From Hydractinia symbiolongicarpus (Eukaryota; Cnidaria; Hydrozoa; Anthoathecata; Hydractiniidae), in assembly GCF_029227915.1 (NCBI RefSeq), contig NC_079878.1, positions 20,301,501 through 20,365,500 on the forward strand: a stretch of 64,000 nt of DNA. Direction: 5' to 3'. Within the stretch, counting starts at the first letter, position 1; each line of letters opens with the position of its first letter. Of this stretch, positions 13,001-22,795 are shown in pieces. Both the position numbers and the translations under genes were made by a program. The notes under the pieces are model-generated. The model saw nothing but the letters and a program-made list of their open reading frames with translations, did no database searches and was not told the DNA's origin.

Positions 13001-16000
13001 TAACACGCTATCAGAAATGAAAATTATTTGTGCAGTTACAGTAAAGTTTTCATTCAGGTTCCATTCCAAATCAGTGTAAGTTACGATAACGGCTTGCGAC
13101 GCAGTGAAATTTATGTTGCCAATGTATCTGTGTACAACAGCAGTAAGATTTCCGAGAAGAGCTTGATTAAAGCTTTCTCTGTAGTATATCTTTTCAGATT
13201 TGCCTAGGCTTGCCGATTGCATAGATAAAGTAAACATAAATGCAATATATGGTGCTGGTAATTTCAAAGGTGCATCATCAATTATTGGTTCTTCAGCAGA
13301 AATGATACCGTTTGGATATATCTATAACAATAATCAAACTTTCTTTAAAGCGCGACTTTTCATCAATAGACAAACTAGAACTAACTACTCTCAATTTTTA
13401 ACTATCCACATATGAAGGCCAACCAACCTCTTCACTCATATTTCTTTTTGCAGATTTTGCCAATTAGTTAGTATTTTAGGTAGTATATTTAGCTTTAGTA
13501 ATTGTACATAATTGACGTAGGTAGGGACGCCATAAGTCGCGTCTCCTGCTATTTATCCTCCTAGGTAACTACCTCTAAATATCATTATGAAATTTAAGAC
13601 TTCCTTTGCATTAGGATAGTCTGCAGAGTTAAGGTTATTGCGCATCATCAAATCTCTTCTGTCCGTTTCTCGTGGTGGTCACGACGGCAAAGCATTTTAA
13701 CTCCTACTATATTTGTCCAAAAGAAGAAATGTTCCAACTAGAAAGTTCGTACGAAATCGGTGCTATGCTCTCGCTTATTACTCAGACGAAGAAAGCTGTT
13801 TATCTTTATTTATACTGCATTTAAACTTAAAAATATTTTTACAAGTGTTTACCGGATTCACGAATGAACTTCCGAAAAATGGACATCTATACAAACTGTG
13901 TTTACGCTGATTTTGTAGCTTTTGCAGATTCAGCAAAAAAAAAGATAAAAATTAAAAACAAAGAGCTTCCGAAAAAGTTTTTTTGCACTCATTTGAACCC
14001 GTAATAGTTGCTGGAATACGTATCGATTTTTTAATGTAGCCTGAGAATAACGCATTTCTCTGAATATATACAATAAGAAATATAGATAATTCGTTTTGGT
14101 GTACGATTAAAAATATTTCTGTTTTCAAACTATTAAATTTCCTTTTAAGCATACTTTATTTAAATTTTGTATAAGTGCAAGCACAGTAAGAGGTAACCGA
14201 ACTAAGAGCGGTTGCAATGTTTTACACTTGTACCAGTCACGCAATAGAAAACTCTTTCTTTTAACTTACATAAAGGTTTTGGACTGTCTGCGAGAAAAAT
14301 AAAAATGGCTTAGATAACGTCAGAATTTCGTATCTTTTATTAGAACTGATTCTTCTGTCTCCGTTTTCGTAGCCATATGGATAAAGTTCTAAAAAATAAA
14401 GTTTAAGGATACAAAACACGTGCTGGAAGAATGCTTCAAAAGATATGTCCTTCATAGGGAAGATAACTCAAATAACAAGACGCAATATGTCTTATCATTA
14501 GCACGAGAATTATCTTCAATGTGATTGGCTGAGAGGGGAAAACAATATCTCATATTGTACAGGTTAAATATTACCGAGCAAAGTATTTGGTGTATGGGTA
14601 GTAAGGGAAAAGCTAAAAATGATTAACTAAAAATATTTGAATTTTGAAAATGATTTTGAATGTTATGAAAACAGAACTTTTGAAGATATCGTATGTGTAA
14701 ACAAATATTTTTATTTTAATGCAGTCTGCTTGTCTGTGACATTAAATGTAATTTATTGTTCTTAATTTTTTACGACGGCTAATAAACATCTCCATAAAAT
14801 GTTCCATATTTTATAAAACTGAATTTATTAAAGAATTAACTTACGTGAACTAAATTAATTACGTAATATTCACAGTATATTATTGTTTGTTCCTGTCTTT
14901 TTCGTATTTCGCTTCATTTTGGGATCACATTGTAGTAAGATTTTCCAAATTAATGATAAACTAGTTATCGCACTAAAGCATCGTACAATGTCATAATGTA
15001 CTCTGTACCGTACGTACATATCGGTAATAACTATTTTTTTCTTGTTTGCTCTTGTTTTATAGAAAATATAAAATTTCTAGTTTGTATAATATCTTTTTAT
15101 ATATACAAGACTACTGATTCAAGTTTAGGCATAAGTATTCCTATCAGGAATTACTCTTAAAAAAAATTGAAGTTAAAAAATTTGACCTTGAGATGGAAAG
15201 TATTGAAAGAAATAGACTGCTCTAAGTTTTGCAATTTTGTCGTCCAACAGTTCTGACCAACAGATAAATATATCAGATTTTATAAATACAAAATTAATTT
15301 TGATATCAGAAAAGAGTTGCAAAATATTTTGCATAGGCGTTCCTGTGTTAGGAATTACTCGTGGTATAAATTAAAAGTTCAAAAATTTGTCTAAAAGTTT
15401 GATTTTGAGATAGAAAGTATAAAAGATGCAAAAACAACAACAATTGATACTCTCTGTCCAAGAGAGTTTAATTGTTGAGAAGTGAATCAAATAGCAATGT
15501 ATATACTATACGATTATTGAAAATTTAAAAAAGATTTATGAACATTTTAATGCAAATATTTTCATGTTCCGCTAAAGTATCAAATTCCTACTAGTCTTTA
15601 GCGTGCCGCATTTTTAACGTTAAGGAAGTGCAATACAGATTATATTACACTCAATAACATTAAATTTAAAATAATTCTGCTACATTAAGAAGAATATTCT
15701 TGCAGTCACAAAAAGAGCCTGGATACTTTTCCACGTACATACAAAGCACACAACAGTTTCTTTAGAGTTTATACACATTTAATTTTGCATAAAAATCATT
15801 TAATGATTTTGGTCTTGACGATGTTCGACAAGTGTGTATTTAGTGTGTTATAGCAGCTGCTGAACAAGCCGTTAACTACACCAAATGATGCAAAACAGTG
15901 CATTATATAGAGTTTAGAAATATAAAAAAATGAAATTAATCATGTTTGGGGCGCCATACTTTTCTAAATATTGATATTAAAGTATTTCCCATGCGAGGGT

Positions 16001-19000
16001 TTATCGCGTTAGCATATTAGCTGATTAAGACTATTACCGCATCAGGTAAACAATTTTAACTAAAAAAAAGCTCCGTTCTTCGACCAGTGTGATAAATGTA
16101 CATCTTTGTTTGAGCATCTTACCTGGTTGTTCACAGCGAAAATTAAATTCAAAAACATGTCGACCTCTTATGCCAATGTTGGATGTGGCAAGTACTCTTT
16201 TGCTTGTCTTGGGAGTATATATAGGCTTCCATACACAAAATGACTCATAAAAGCCAATTTCGGCGCCGTTCAAATCCAAACGGTAATAATTTAAAATTAT
16301 AAACGTTGAAGAGTTGTTAGAAACAATCACAGCCTGAAAAGTTTCTTTTCGGGTGTTGTGCAAATAAATAGTCATATTGATAAATGTAGCTACAACACCT
16401 TGTGTTGCAGCGAATTCTTTTTTAGCGTGCTTTTTTACGTCAATGTTCGCTTTTGATAGGAAATGCTGATCATAGGTCTCTCGGTAATAAACATGACCCG
16501 AACTGTAATCACGACTGGTTTTCTGGTATATTTTTATTGAGCCTCTATTCCTATAGCCGTAACTGAGCAAGCCACCTTTATCAATCTAAAAAACATCATA
16601 TTTAAGATACATATGTAAATGTAAAAGTGAATTTCCACTCAAAAACTAAATAGAACGGATTGGTACGGAAAATTGTGATTTATCGAATTGGATTGGTTGA
16701 TGAACTTTCCCGTTAAAATCAAAACTGAAAGTTCAAATAATTTCAACTTTTCTTGATGACTGGAACGGAAAACACTATAAAAACAAAGAAATGATTCGCA
16801 GATAGCTAATCAAATTTAAGTTTTGTTTTGCTGTTGAGTGGAAATTCAGATTGAGTTCGTTACATAATTACCGTTATCATTTTAAATTAAATTAATTATA
16901 TTTTCTAAACTACGATTACATGCTTCTTAGCAAGTATTAACCTGCAAAAGCCAAACTCAAGATAATCATGTTATGAAATTCACATTACCTTTGGGGTACT
17001 TTAAAAACTATTGTTATTTTTTTCCTTTTTCTTAATTTACCTGTTTCAGGCTAGGTTGTTGTTAACAAATTGACTCTTTTTTACAAGATTAAACCGCATG
17101 TTAAATATGAACCGTTTCTAAAAAAGGCGTTAAATAATCCGTGATAAATTGGGAATGTAATTTAGGACATATAGGCCCGGTGTAACAGGAAATTAGGACT
17201 TCTGGGAATTAAGAACCATGAGTCGTAAATCCATTAAGGAATTAGGAATCTACCATAAATACGACTCGTTGTAATAATGAAGTCATATTTTACTAGTGAA
17301 TTAGGACTTGTTTTAAAATAGATTATTCGAGCTCCAAACTCAAGTTATACGGATTTATATTGTGAAATTTAATTTACGTGGTTATAAAACCAGAACAAAA
17401 CAATGCCATCTCAACGAAAACATCATGAATTTTCAACAATTGAAGATTTTATTAGAGATAGAGGCTATCCTGAAAATATCGGCAAAGGAGAAAAGTCTAA
17501 CTTCGGGAAAGGTACGTATTTACAAACATATTTTTTTATATATTTTTTGGTGTATTCTTTTCGTAATTATTTTTATATAAAACGACGGTCTCCCTTGAGT
17601 TGACATTTATTCATGATTGTAGTTGCATGGACCTGCGAAAACAAATTTTTCAAGCAAAAATACTTCGTTAAATTTGTCTGTATCTGAAATAACTTCGCGT
17701 TTGAACAATATTTGGAAATTTCACGCAAATTAACCTTTGCATTGGACTTGAAAAGAAATTTGAAGATGAAGCGAAAATTTTCTGCCATTTAAATATACAT
17801 AACTAAAAATATTCAATTCCATTTAGCTTATAAAAGATTTAGCCTGGTAAACGGACAGCTCATGTACAAAAAAGATCGCAGGTTTATTGTCGAGAAAAAG
17901 GGTCAGTTGGCAATTATAAAAGACATTCATAAAGGTAGAGCAATTATTACAATAAAATTATATAAATCGGCCATTTGTAAGCAGTGTTTATTTTTGCGTG
18001 TTTTTTATTTGTATGTATACACAAATACGGGTTTGGCTATTTTCATTTTACTTTTCCAGTATCGGAGAAAACTCGCACGCCAAAGCCCAGTCAGTGCTCA
18101 TTTCACAAAAGAAAACAAATTATTCATTCAGAGCAGTTAGTCACGAACTCATACAGTTACTACATGACGGAAACCAACTACTACTCCTTTTGTTCTTGTG
18201 ACCGTGATCAAATTTGTGACAGCTTAAAAAAACAAAGCTGATCCGTATTCACTGAGGAATTTAAACGCTCTCTATCGAAAATCCAACTGGAAAACTTACA
18301 ATGTCATTTCTTCATGTTCAAGAGCAAGAAGACGGTTTCAACTGTGGCGTATTTGCCATTGCTTACGCAGCCGAAATTCTGGACGGGAAATCGCCCATTG
18401 AAGCTCGATTTGATGTGCAGCAGATAAGAAGCCATCTCGTTTTGTGTTTAGTGGAGAAAGAATAGCTATTCTTTCCAAAAGTACAACGAAATAATGTACC
18501 TTGAGCGAAATAAATTTCAATGGAATTATTTTTGGAATTGTTGAAATATTATCGTTTTCATTGTTAATATTATTTTTAAAGCACATTTTTAAATTTTTAT
18601 ACTTCTGCATGTATGTATACATACACCCAATAATAACATTGTATGAACATACACAATTTATTTGCAATTCACCGATGCATTCCTAAATCACTAGGGAATT
18701 AGAACTGCCTAAAAAAACACTAAGAAAAAATGACTGCAAATCCTAATTCACGAGGGAATTATGACTCTGGAGTCTTAATTCCCTGCTTCCTAATTCCCAT
18801 GACATCGGACATAAATTAGCGTTAAGGAAAATATAAATATCTTTAACAGATAGTTTACTATCAAAATATTGGGATAAACCATTAAACAACCGTGCAGGTG
18901 TAACAATAGGTGGATTTTAAAAGATAAAAAATGAAAATAAGGTATTTTCACAATTTAAAAAGTCCAATATGAGAAGATTCAGCGGCTTCAATACAAAAAG

Positions 19001-20106
19001 TAATAGCTTTTGAAGAAACAGGTTCAAGCAAAAAATAGTCTTCTAGTTATAAAAAATATAATATTGAAGCCTTGTTTTTATATACTCTTGAAACAGTTTG
19101 ATGCTGTTTTAATTTTAGTTGACTATTGTATTATTAAAAACTACCTTTACTTTAATAACACATTTTTTGACAAGCTTTAAACTGGGATGGCATTAACCCA
19201 ACATATCATTTCAATTCACCTTTATTTCGTTGTAACGCTCAGTAAGAAGAATCGGTTTTGATAGCTTCAATATTTCATAATCTGATTTCATCACATTGTC
19301 TCCATGCTCTAAGCCATATGGGTATAGGTCTAAATAATTATTTCAGAAATATATAAAGCATTGACAGTATAGGTATTTAAGTTACTTATGCTAATAATTC
19401 TTATACCCACACCTCTAAAAAAGAGGTTCTTGTCTAAAATAGGCTTCTGTAAGAATATTAAGATAGATTTACGTTAGGGTACATTGCAAAAGTCAAAATT
19501 TTGAAAATTAAAGAAGCCTAAACGTGTTTACGAAATGAAAAATTCACGATCTATGATCGATATTTCAACAATACAAAAACTGCTGTGATAAACGCTAAAA
19601 GTGTTTGATATGACGGAGAATCCAAATATGTCAAAGTCGTAAGTAATAACATATTTAAAAGTTTTAAAAATGAATCGATATAAAATATAAATAAACCGTA
19701 AAACTTCATCCTTACTAATAATGTGGTAACTAGTTAAACAAATCACATAAAGTCACTCGAGCTAAAGGAAATTGAATTTTAGGCTCACCAACAGCTGACT
19801 TCCTTTTAACAATAAAAAATAATTATTACTTTTGTTGTTAAAATATTAAAAAAAATTAAAATGTTAAAAACAGTTAAAATTGTCAGTTTTAAAATAGAAC
19901 AGAAGTTCAACTATTTGGGATTAAAGTTCAATGAAAAGAAGGTTAATGAAAGTTCATAACCAGGACATTACAGACGTACTAAGAATTTCAAGAAAAATGA
20001 TTAAAAATACGTCAATAAATACCATTGTGCAGGTATACTTACCGGAAGCGCCTGCAGACTGAATATCAAAATAGGTTAAAAAAATCCAGATTAAAGCAAA
20101 CATCAT
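397..20106 (-). CDS. Multi-NIDO secreted protein, 19 exons, 3' end missing
   Basis: The gene model was built by hand from splice sites. A signal-peptide exon (20043-20106) is followed by nine exon pairs. The short exon of each pair carries an LYPYG-x(4)-GD-like motif and the long exon carries the rest of a NIDO domain (NG-[FIY]-I, YYRE, ATQAV-[IV]-[VA]-TY, FQ-hydrophobic, a first Cys, SN-x-G, a last Cys). Every short exon begins in phase 1 and ends in phase 0. Every long exon begins in phase 0 and ends in phase 1. All junctions therefore stay open, giving 5530 nt or about 1843 residues. NIDO domains occur in nidogen, alpha-tectorin, SNED1 and mucin-4, which are extracellular matrix or surface proteins, so a secreted adhesive role is inferred. 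No transmembrane segment, EGF or Sushi domain is visible in this part. The alternative, nine separate genes, is unlikely because only one signal-peptide exon is seen. Confidence 0.8.
1716..2458 (-). CDS. NIDO module 8 (exons 2337-2458 and 1716-2214)
   Basis: The short exon encodes DLYPYGTDMGD and ends at TAT before GTAAGT. The long exon starts ISSNGYIST and includes VFYREEN, a conserved FQIVLVNNG-type core, KEGIC and a final SPYC. Its donor is GTAAGA. The phase-1 base is A here, whereas the other modules have G, so the first residue of the next module becomes Ile. Lengths are 122 and 499 nt. Confidence 0.8.
2589..4101 (-). CDS. NIDO module 7 (exons 3989-4101 and 2589-3090)
   Basis: The short exon encodes DLYPWGITVGD, with Trp replacing the usual Tyr, and ends CAT before GTAAGT. 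An (AAC)n microsatellite lies just inside the following intron. The long exon starts IGRYAIG, so it lacks the usual NG, and carries IYFRETF, ATQAIVVTY, FRTYQLVLIS, SEPFC and TANCKMAG. Lengths are 113 and 502 nt. Confidence 0.78.
3900..3960. repeat. ACGA and (AAC)n/(CAG)n microsatellite
   Basis: Direct reading shows ACGAACGAACGAAC followed by ACAACAACAACAACAACAAC and CAGCAGCAGCAG. It lies in the intron after the short exon of module 7, about 30 bases past the splice donor. The open frames across it on either strand are simple-sequence artefacts. Confidence 0.9.
4314..6583 (-). CDS. NIDO module 6 (exons 6456-6583 and 4314-4815)
   Basis: The short exon encodes ELYPYGEAHKD and is the longest of the nine (128 nt), ending TCG before GTAAGT. 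The long exon starts ISVDGFVTTY and carries VYYRETE, ATSAIIVTYMN, TFQIIIAYNG, GYSINSC and a phase-1 end at LTG. Lengths of 128 and 502 nt keep frame. The roughly 1.6-kb intron between them holds a cluster of palindromes and a GATAT microsatellite. Confidence 0.78.
5613..5697. repeat. Cluster of CCTGTTTGCAAACAGG-type palindromes
   Basis: A perfect 16-bp palindrome CCTGTTTGCAAACAGG lies at 5613-5628. Two close variants follow at 5634-5648 (CCGTTTGTAAGCAGG) and 5682-5697 (CCCGTTTGTAAACAGG). All lie in an intron of the NIDO gene. No protein-coding meaning is evident. Confidence 0.75.
6132..6195. repeat. (GATAT)n microsatellite
   Basis: About eleven imperfect copies of the pentamer GATAT, some mutated to GAAAT, GATAC or GATAG. 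It lies within an intron of the NIDO gene. Confidence 0.9.
7155..9226 (-). CDS. NIDO module 5 (exons 9126-9226 and 7155-7641), degenerate first exon
   Basis: The short exon is the smallest (101 nt). It encodes DLYMHKTYHES where the others have LYPYG-x(4)-GD, so the signature is lost while frame and splice sites remain (TTGTAG acceptor, TTT before GTAAGA). The long exon (487 nt) is well conserved: ISILGM, FDQETL, ATIALIITF, FQLVLASNG, GFEEDFC, TSNIGVPGRH and TSKC-HQAG. The module is probably translated but structurally altered. Confidence 0.7.
9400..9790. repeat. TAAGCAT-rich intronic sequence
   Basis: About 390 AT-rich bases with many scattered copies of TAAGCAT/ATAAGCAT and CTTAAGC, on one strand, in the intron between modules 4 and 5. 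There are no clear terminal repeats. It may be a decayed non-autonomous element or simple drift. Confidence 0.35.
9955..10809 (-). CDS. NIDO module 4 (exons 10688-10809 and 9955-10456)
   Basis: The short exon encodes ELFPYGSKYGD and ends TAC before GTAAGT. The long exon starts INDQGRISS and carries IYYRETFN, KQAVIVTYINVS, FQLVIASNG, FTDGFC, TSNVQFPGKH and SSQC-RGNKAG, with a GTCAGC donor. Lengths of 122 and 502 nt keep the 1-1 phase. Confidence 0.8.
10911..11537. mobile_element. MITE-like repeat in a NIDO intron
   Basis: Terminal inverted repeats GGGTGTTTTAGAA (10911-10923) and TTCTAAAACATCC (11525-11537) differ at one position. Inside, AAGAAAAGATTGC near 11040 and GCAATCTTTTCTTA near 11440 form a second inverted pair. 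No transposase is encoded and no target duplication can be assigned with confidence. The layout fits a 627-bp non-autonomous DNA transposon. Confidence 0.5.
11566..12210 (-). CDS. NIDO module 3 (exons 12092-12210 and 11566-12007), most divergent
   Basis: The short exon encodes GLYSFGLLHGD. The long exon is the shortest (442 nt). It keeps IYFREIRT, ASKAFLLTY and FEMQVLVATDN, then diverges: it has CRYEWC in place of the usual GYxExFC, lacks the SNIG-x-GRH block, and ends ATHLAPG without the final Cys. Splice phases are preserved, so the divergence does not break the chain. Confidence 0.75.
12346..12372. repeat. (CA)n microsatellite
   Basis: A short CACACA tract in the intron between NIDO modules 2 and 3. 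Confidence 0.85.
12796..14388 (-). CDS. NIDO module 2 (exons 14270-14388 and 12796-13321)
   Basis: The short exon encodes ELYPYGYENGD and ends TAT before GTAAGT. The long exon is the longest of the set (526 nt). It starts IYPNGIISAEE and has IYYRESFN, ASQAVIVTYTD, AQIIFISD, GFTEWFC and a final SSGHC-VVPG before GTAGAA. Extra residues near the first Cys (HHKYFYHDNGEKY) account for the added length. Confidence 0.8.
16123..19329 (-). CDS. NIDO module 1 (exons 19220-19329 and 16123-16585)
   Basis: The short exon encodes DLYPYGLEHGD and ends AAG before GTGAAT. The long exon starts IDKGGLLSYG and carries VYYRETYD, ATQGVVATFINM, FQAVIVSNN, GFYESFC, TSNIGIRGRH and a final RCEQPG before GTAAGA. The intron between them (16586-19219) hosts the small Ginger element at 17181-18804. 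This module directly follows the signal-peptide exon. Confidence 0.8.
17181..18804 (+). mobile_element. Short internally deleted Ginger element (1624 bp)
   Basis: Termini TGTAACAGGAAATTAGGAC and, read inward from the other end, TGTCATGGGAATTAGGAAG form inverted repeats. The flanks are CCGG (17177-17180) and TCGG (18805-18808), which fits a CCGG target duplication with one CpG decay. Sub-terminal GAATTAGGA motifs recur at both ends. The coding remnants match the start and end of the full Ginger protein at 41.3-43.9 kb. The integrase core is absent, so this is a non-autonomous deletion derivative. It sits in the first NIDO intron. Confidence 0.85.
17403..18466 (+). pseudogene. Ginger protein remnant: N-terminal piece plus Ulp1 C-terminal piece
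   Basis: The first piece, from the ATG at 17403, reads MPSQRKHHEFSTIEDFIRDR and parallels MSTNKHVKLQDIENYIRN of the full element. It ends at a GTACGT donor near 17513, and a matching TTTAG acceptor near 17824 restores the next block (FSLVNGQ, FIVEKKGQLAIIKDIH). The integrase is missing. The rest is broken Ulp1 peptidase: HELIQLLHDGN, CDSL, then EDGFNCGVFAIAYAAEILDG with the catalytic Cys near 18343. Stops and frame changes separate the blocks. Confidence 0.75.
20043..20106 (-). CDS. Signal-peptide exon of the NIDO gene
   Basis: From ATG at 20106 the exon encodes 21 residues beginning MMFALIWIFLTYF and ending QSAGAS, then one base (G) before a GTAAGT donor. A hydrophobic core followed by small residues is a typical secretion signal, with cleavage likely near SAGAS. 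The phase-1 end matches the phase-1 start of the first NIDO exon at 19329, forming an Asp codon. A second in-frame ATG follows the first. I prefer the upstream one, but the difference is a single residue. Confidence 0.75.
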
Positions 20107-21591
20107 ATGAGAACTTCACAAAACAATTCTGCCAATGAAGTAATAAAGGTCAGGGTTGAGCTTCTAACAACTTCTGTCAATGTTTACAATATTTTATACA
20201 TAAATTCAAACAATGTTAAATAAAATTACCTTTACATTTAATTGAAAATTAATATCTAAGAGAAAAAAAGATAAATTAATAAACAATTAAAAAATTACAA
20301 TTAAAAACGCTCACCTTTCCAAATTTTTACGTTTACTTCTCTTTAGGACAGAACGCACCTGCTTATATTTTTTACAAAAATGTTAGAAAACTAATAAATT
20401 AATTAAATTAACAAATTTAAAAAATGAACAAAAGAACAATCTCCCTTATTGCAAGGATTTCCATTGAAGGTTTTTCAACACAGCAAAATCTGTCTTATGC
20501 GTATTAAAGGATAAACATACAAATGTTTCGGATGTAACGTTTGTCATAAATAATATATAATATATAAACATGAACTCTATCTCTTACAACAATACACCAA
20601 GTTTTTCTGTGTATATGTTACTTTCACAAACGTTATGTTTCTTTACAATACACATTCTGCAAACACCTATTTACAAAGGAACTTCTCTCATGCGGAAAGA
20701 TATCACAGACAAAAAGCTTCTTTGGAAAGGATGGGTGAAAAAGCTATCCATAAAATACATTGAGAAAAGACAAATTTCGTACCTCCAAATAATCATGTAG
20801 GTAATTTCTATACAAGGTCTACGCCATTTAAACTTGTCAATGTTTACAGCTGACTTAAGAGCTTAAGTTATTTGGTTAGATCCCCAACTCTTAAAATTGC
20901 TAATTGTTGCTGACGTCAGCATGGTCATTTTCTCCAATCTCGGGCCTTTTGAGAAGAAGTAGGGAGTCACTCAAAGTAGAGTTACGATTTTAACGGTCGT
21001 TATATATTTGAATATCTGCGCAGATACTTAATATCTAACGATCAACCCTGGCTTCAGAGTATCAACCTTCGCTTCAGAGTATCTGCGCAGATACTCCTTA
21101 AGGCTAAAATACACGGCAAGTTTAAACGGATGTTTAGTTGCAGGTAATACACCTGTGTACACGTTAAGATAAAATGTATAAGTTTTGTTAAATTAGCACT
21201 GGTTTTGATTAGAAACCGAAAAAATATGCTCAAATCTTTAGTTTAAACAATAGCTCATTAATCATTCTGTAAATTTTAATTGAAAAAACTTAGCAAAAGT
21301 TTAACATGTCCAAAGTTTTTATGATACATTTTAACAGATCGTTTAAACTTACCGAGTGTTTTAGCTTTTAGACGCTCCTGAAAATGAAAATATATTATAC
21401 ACAATTTCTGAAAAGAAAAATTCCCTAAAAACTGCTGACAGGCAAAGCAGAGCGCGTAGCTCAGCATGAATTATCATAAATTACCCGCAGCGGCATCCTA
21501 CAGTATCATGCTAAAGTTGAGTAGAGAGAAAAAATTCCCTACTCAATCTACAACCGCTTGTTCGGGGCTGGTCTACTTATAATAAAGAGAA
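20107..21591. other. Intergenic sequence; possible 25-nt exon at 21353-21377 (minus)
   Basis: AT-rich sequence upstream of the signal-peptide exon, where the NIDO promoter and any 5' UTR exons should lie. On the minus strand a TTTTCAG acceptor and a GTAAGT donor bracket 25 bases (21353-21377), which could be a non-coding 5' exon. This is weak evidence. Repeated ATCTGCGCAGATACT and CTTCAGAGTATC strings near 21010-21095 form a small imperfect repeat. Confidence 0.3.
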
Positions 21592-22167
21592 ATGAGTTGT
21601 TTTATAAATGCAATGAGCAAAATTTATAGCAAAGATGTTGATAATGACCCCTGGATGCTCCATTATGTCCCGAAGCAGTTCAAGACCGTGGACATGCGTA
21701 CCAAAGCCGTTGAAGAGACCCCCTTAACGTCCATGTATGACCCAAATCATCTTACGCCTGAGGACATGTGCATTAGAGCCAATATAGAGGAACCTTGTAG
21801 GCTCGAGTATGTCCTAGATCAGTTCAAGACTGAAGAAATATGTGTAAAAGCTGTTGAACTAGAACCATCAGTGCTGGAGTATGTCCCAGACCAGTTCAAG
21901 ACTCAGGACATGTGTAGTATAGCTGTTGGAGTAGAACCGTGCATGCTTGAGCATGTTCCGGATCAGTTCAAGACCCAGGACATGTGTAGCATAGCTGTTG
22001 GAGCAGAACCCTGTATGCTCAAGTATGTCCCGGATCAGTTCATGACTGAAGACATATGTAGCATAGCTGTTAAAGATAACCCATGGATGCTTAAGCATGT
22101 CACCGAATTTAAATTAAACAATGTGGCTAATCGCCTTGGAGGCTATTTTAATTTATCTGTAAGTTAG
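21592..22167 (+). CDS. Protein of 24-residue repeats, DUF4116-like
   Basis: 191 residues from ATG. After about 15 residues it is a run of 24-residue repeats of the form NPWMLKHVPDQFKTQDMCSIAV. About six copies are visible, the central ones nearly identical, and the C-terminus GGYFNLSVS is non-repetitive. The pattern resembles DUF4116-type repeats known from amoebae and large DNA viruses, but I cannot confirm the family by reading alone. The high similarity between units suggests recent expansion. No signal peptide or membrane segment is seen. It could be an exon of a larger gene. Function is unknown. Confidence 0.5.
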   Translation: MSCFINAMSKIYSKDVDNDPWMLHYVPKQFKTVDMRTKAVEETPLTSMYDPNHLTPEDMCIRANIEEPCRLEYVLDQFKTEEICVKAVELEPSVLEYVPDQFKTQDMCSIAVGVEPCMLEHVPDQFKTQDMCSIAVGAEPCMLKYVPDQFMTEDICSIAVKDNPWMLKHVTEFKLNNVANRLGGYFNLSVS

Positions 22168-22795
22168 CCTGGCCACATTTTTCTCCTGTAAAAACTTTAG
22201 ATTTAATGTTTGTTAGAGTGAGTGAAACTCGCCCGAATATTCGGGACAAAAAGGGCTTTTCCCGATACGTGAGTAAAGACTAATAGAATTGCCCAATGAA
22301 AAATCGCGGTCAGTTTCTGGACCCAGAATTATGCTGGGTCTCCTGGCTATGAATCAGTATAAAAAAGATGTTGGTGAGATACTTATGTATCAAGGCAAAG
22401 ATTTTTATATTGAAATCTGCTTAAAAGAATTTCTTGCCAGAATGATCTTTAACCGAAGCTCAGAGTAAGGCCATTTTATACAAGGTTTTGTGGTATGAAT
22501 ATGAAAAAGAATTCAATAGCAACAAAAATGTTATATACAGCTACTCGAAAATATACAAATATAGGATCCAAATATCTCAACTACCCCAGAACAAAATTTA
22601 AGATACTGTGTTGGTTAAAACAAGTTTACAGTAGACAAGACCAGCTTGACCACTATTTCTTATCGGCGCAGGAAAAGGAAAAAAAACAAACTATAAAACA
22701 AAAAACTAATCATAAAACAAAAAAAACAAAAAACCAACAAAATTGCTGAAGAAAGGCAAAAAAGATTATCAGTTCATTACACGACTAAAAAATGT
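22168..22795. other. No supported gene
   Basis: This stretch contains a short open stretch (about 22330-22460) of unknown nature and an A-rich tract near 22680-22740 that creates a lysine-rich spurious frame. I see nothing else to annotate. Confidence 0.4.

Noticed and set aside
397-20106. Nine separate single-NIDO genes
   Set aside because: No stops, starts or signal peptides separate the modules, and all splice phases fit one continuous frame.
22495-22749. Lys-rich plus-strand frame
   Set aside because: An A-rich tract explains it, and it has no domain or splice context.
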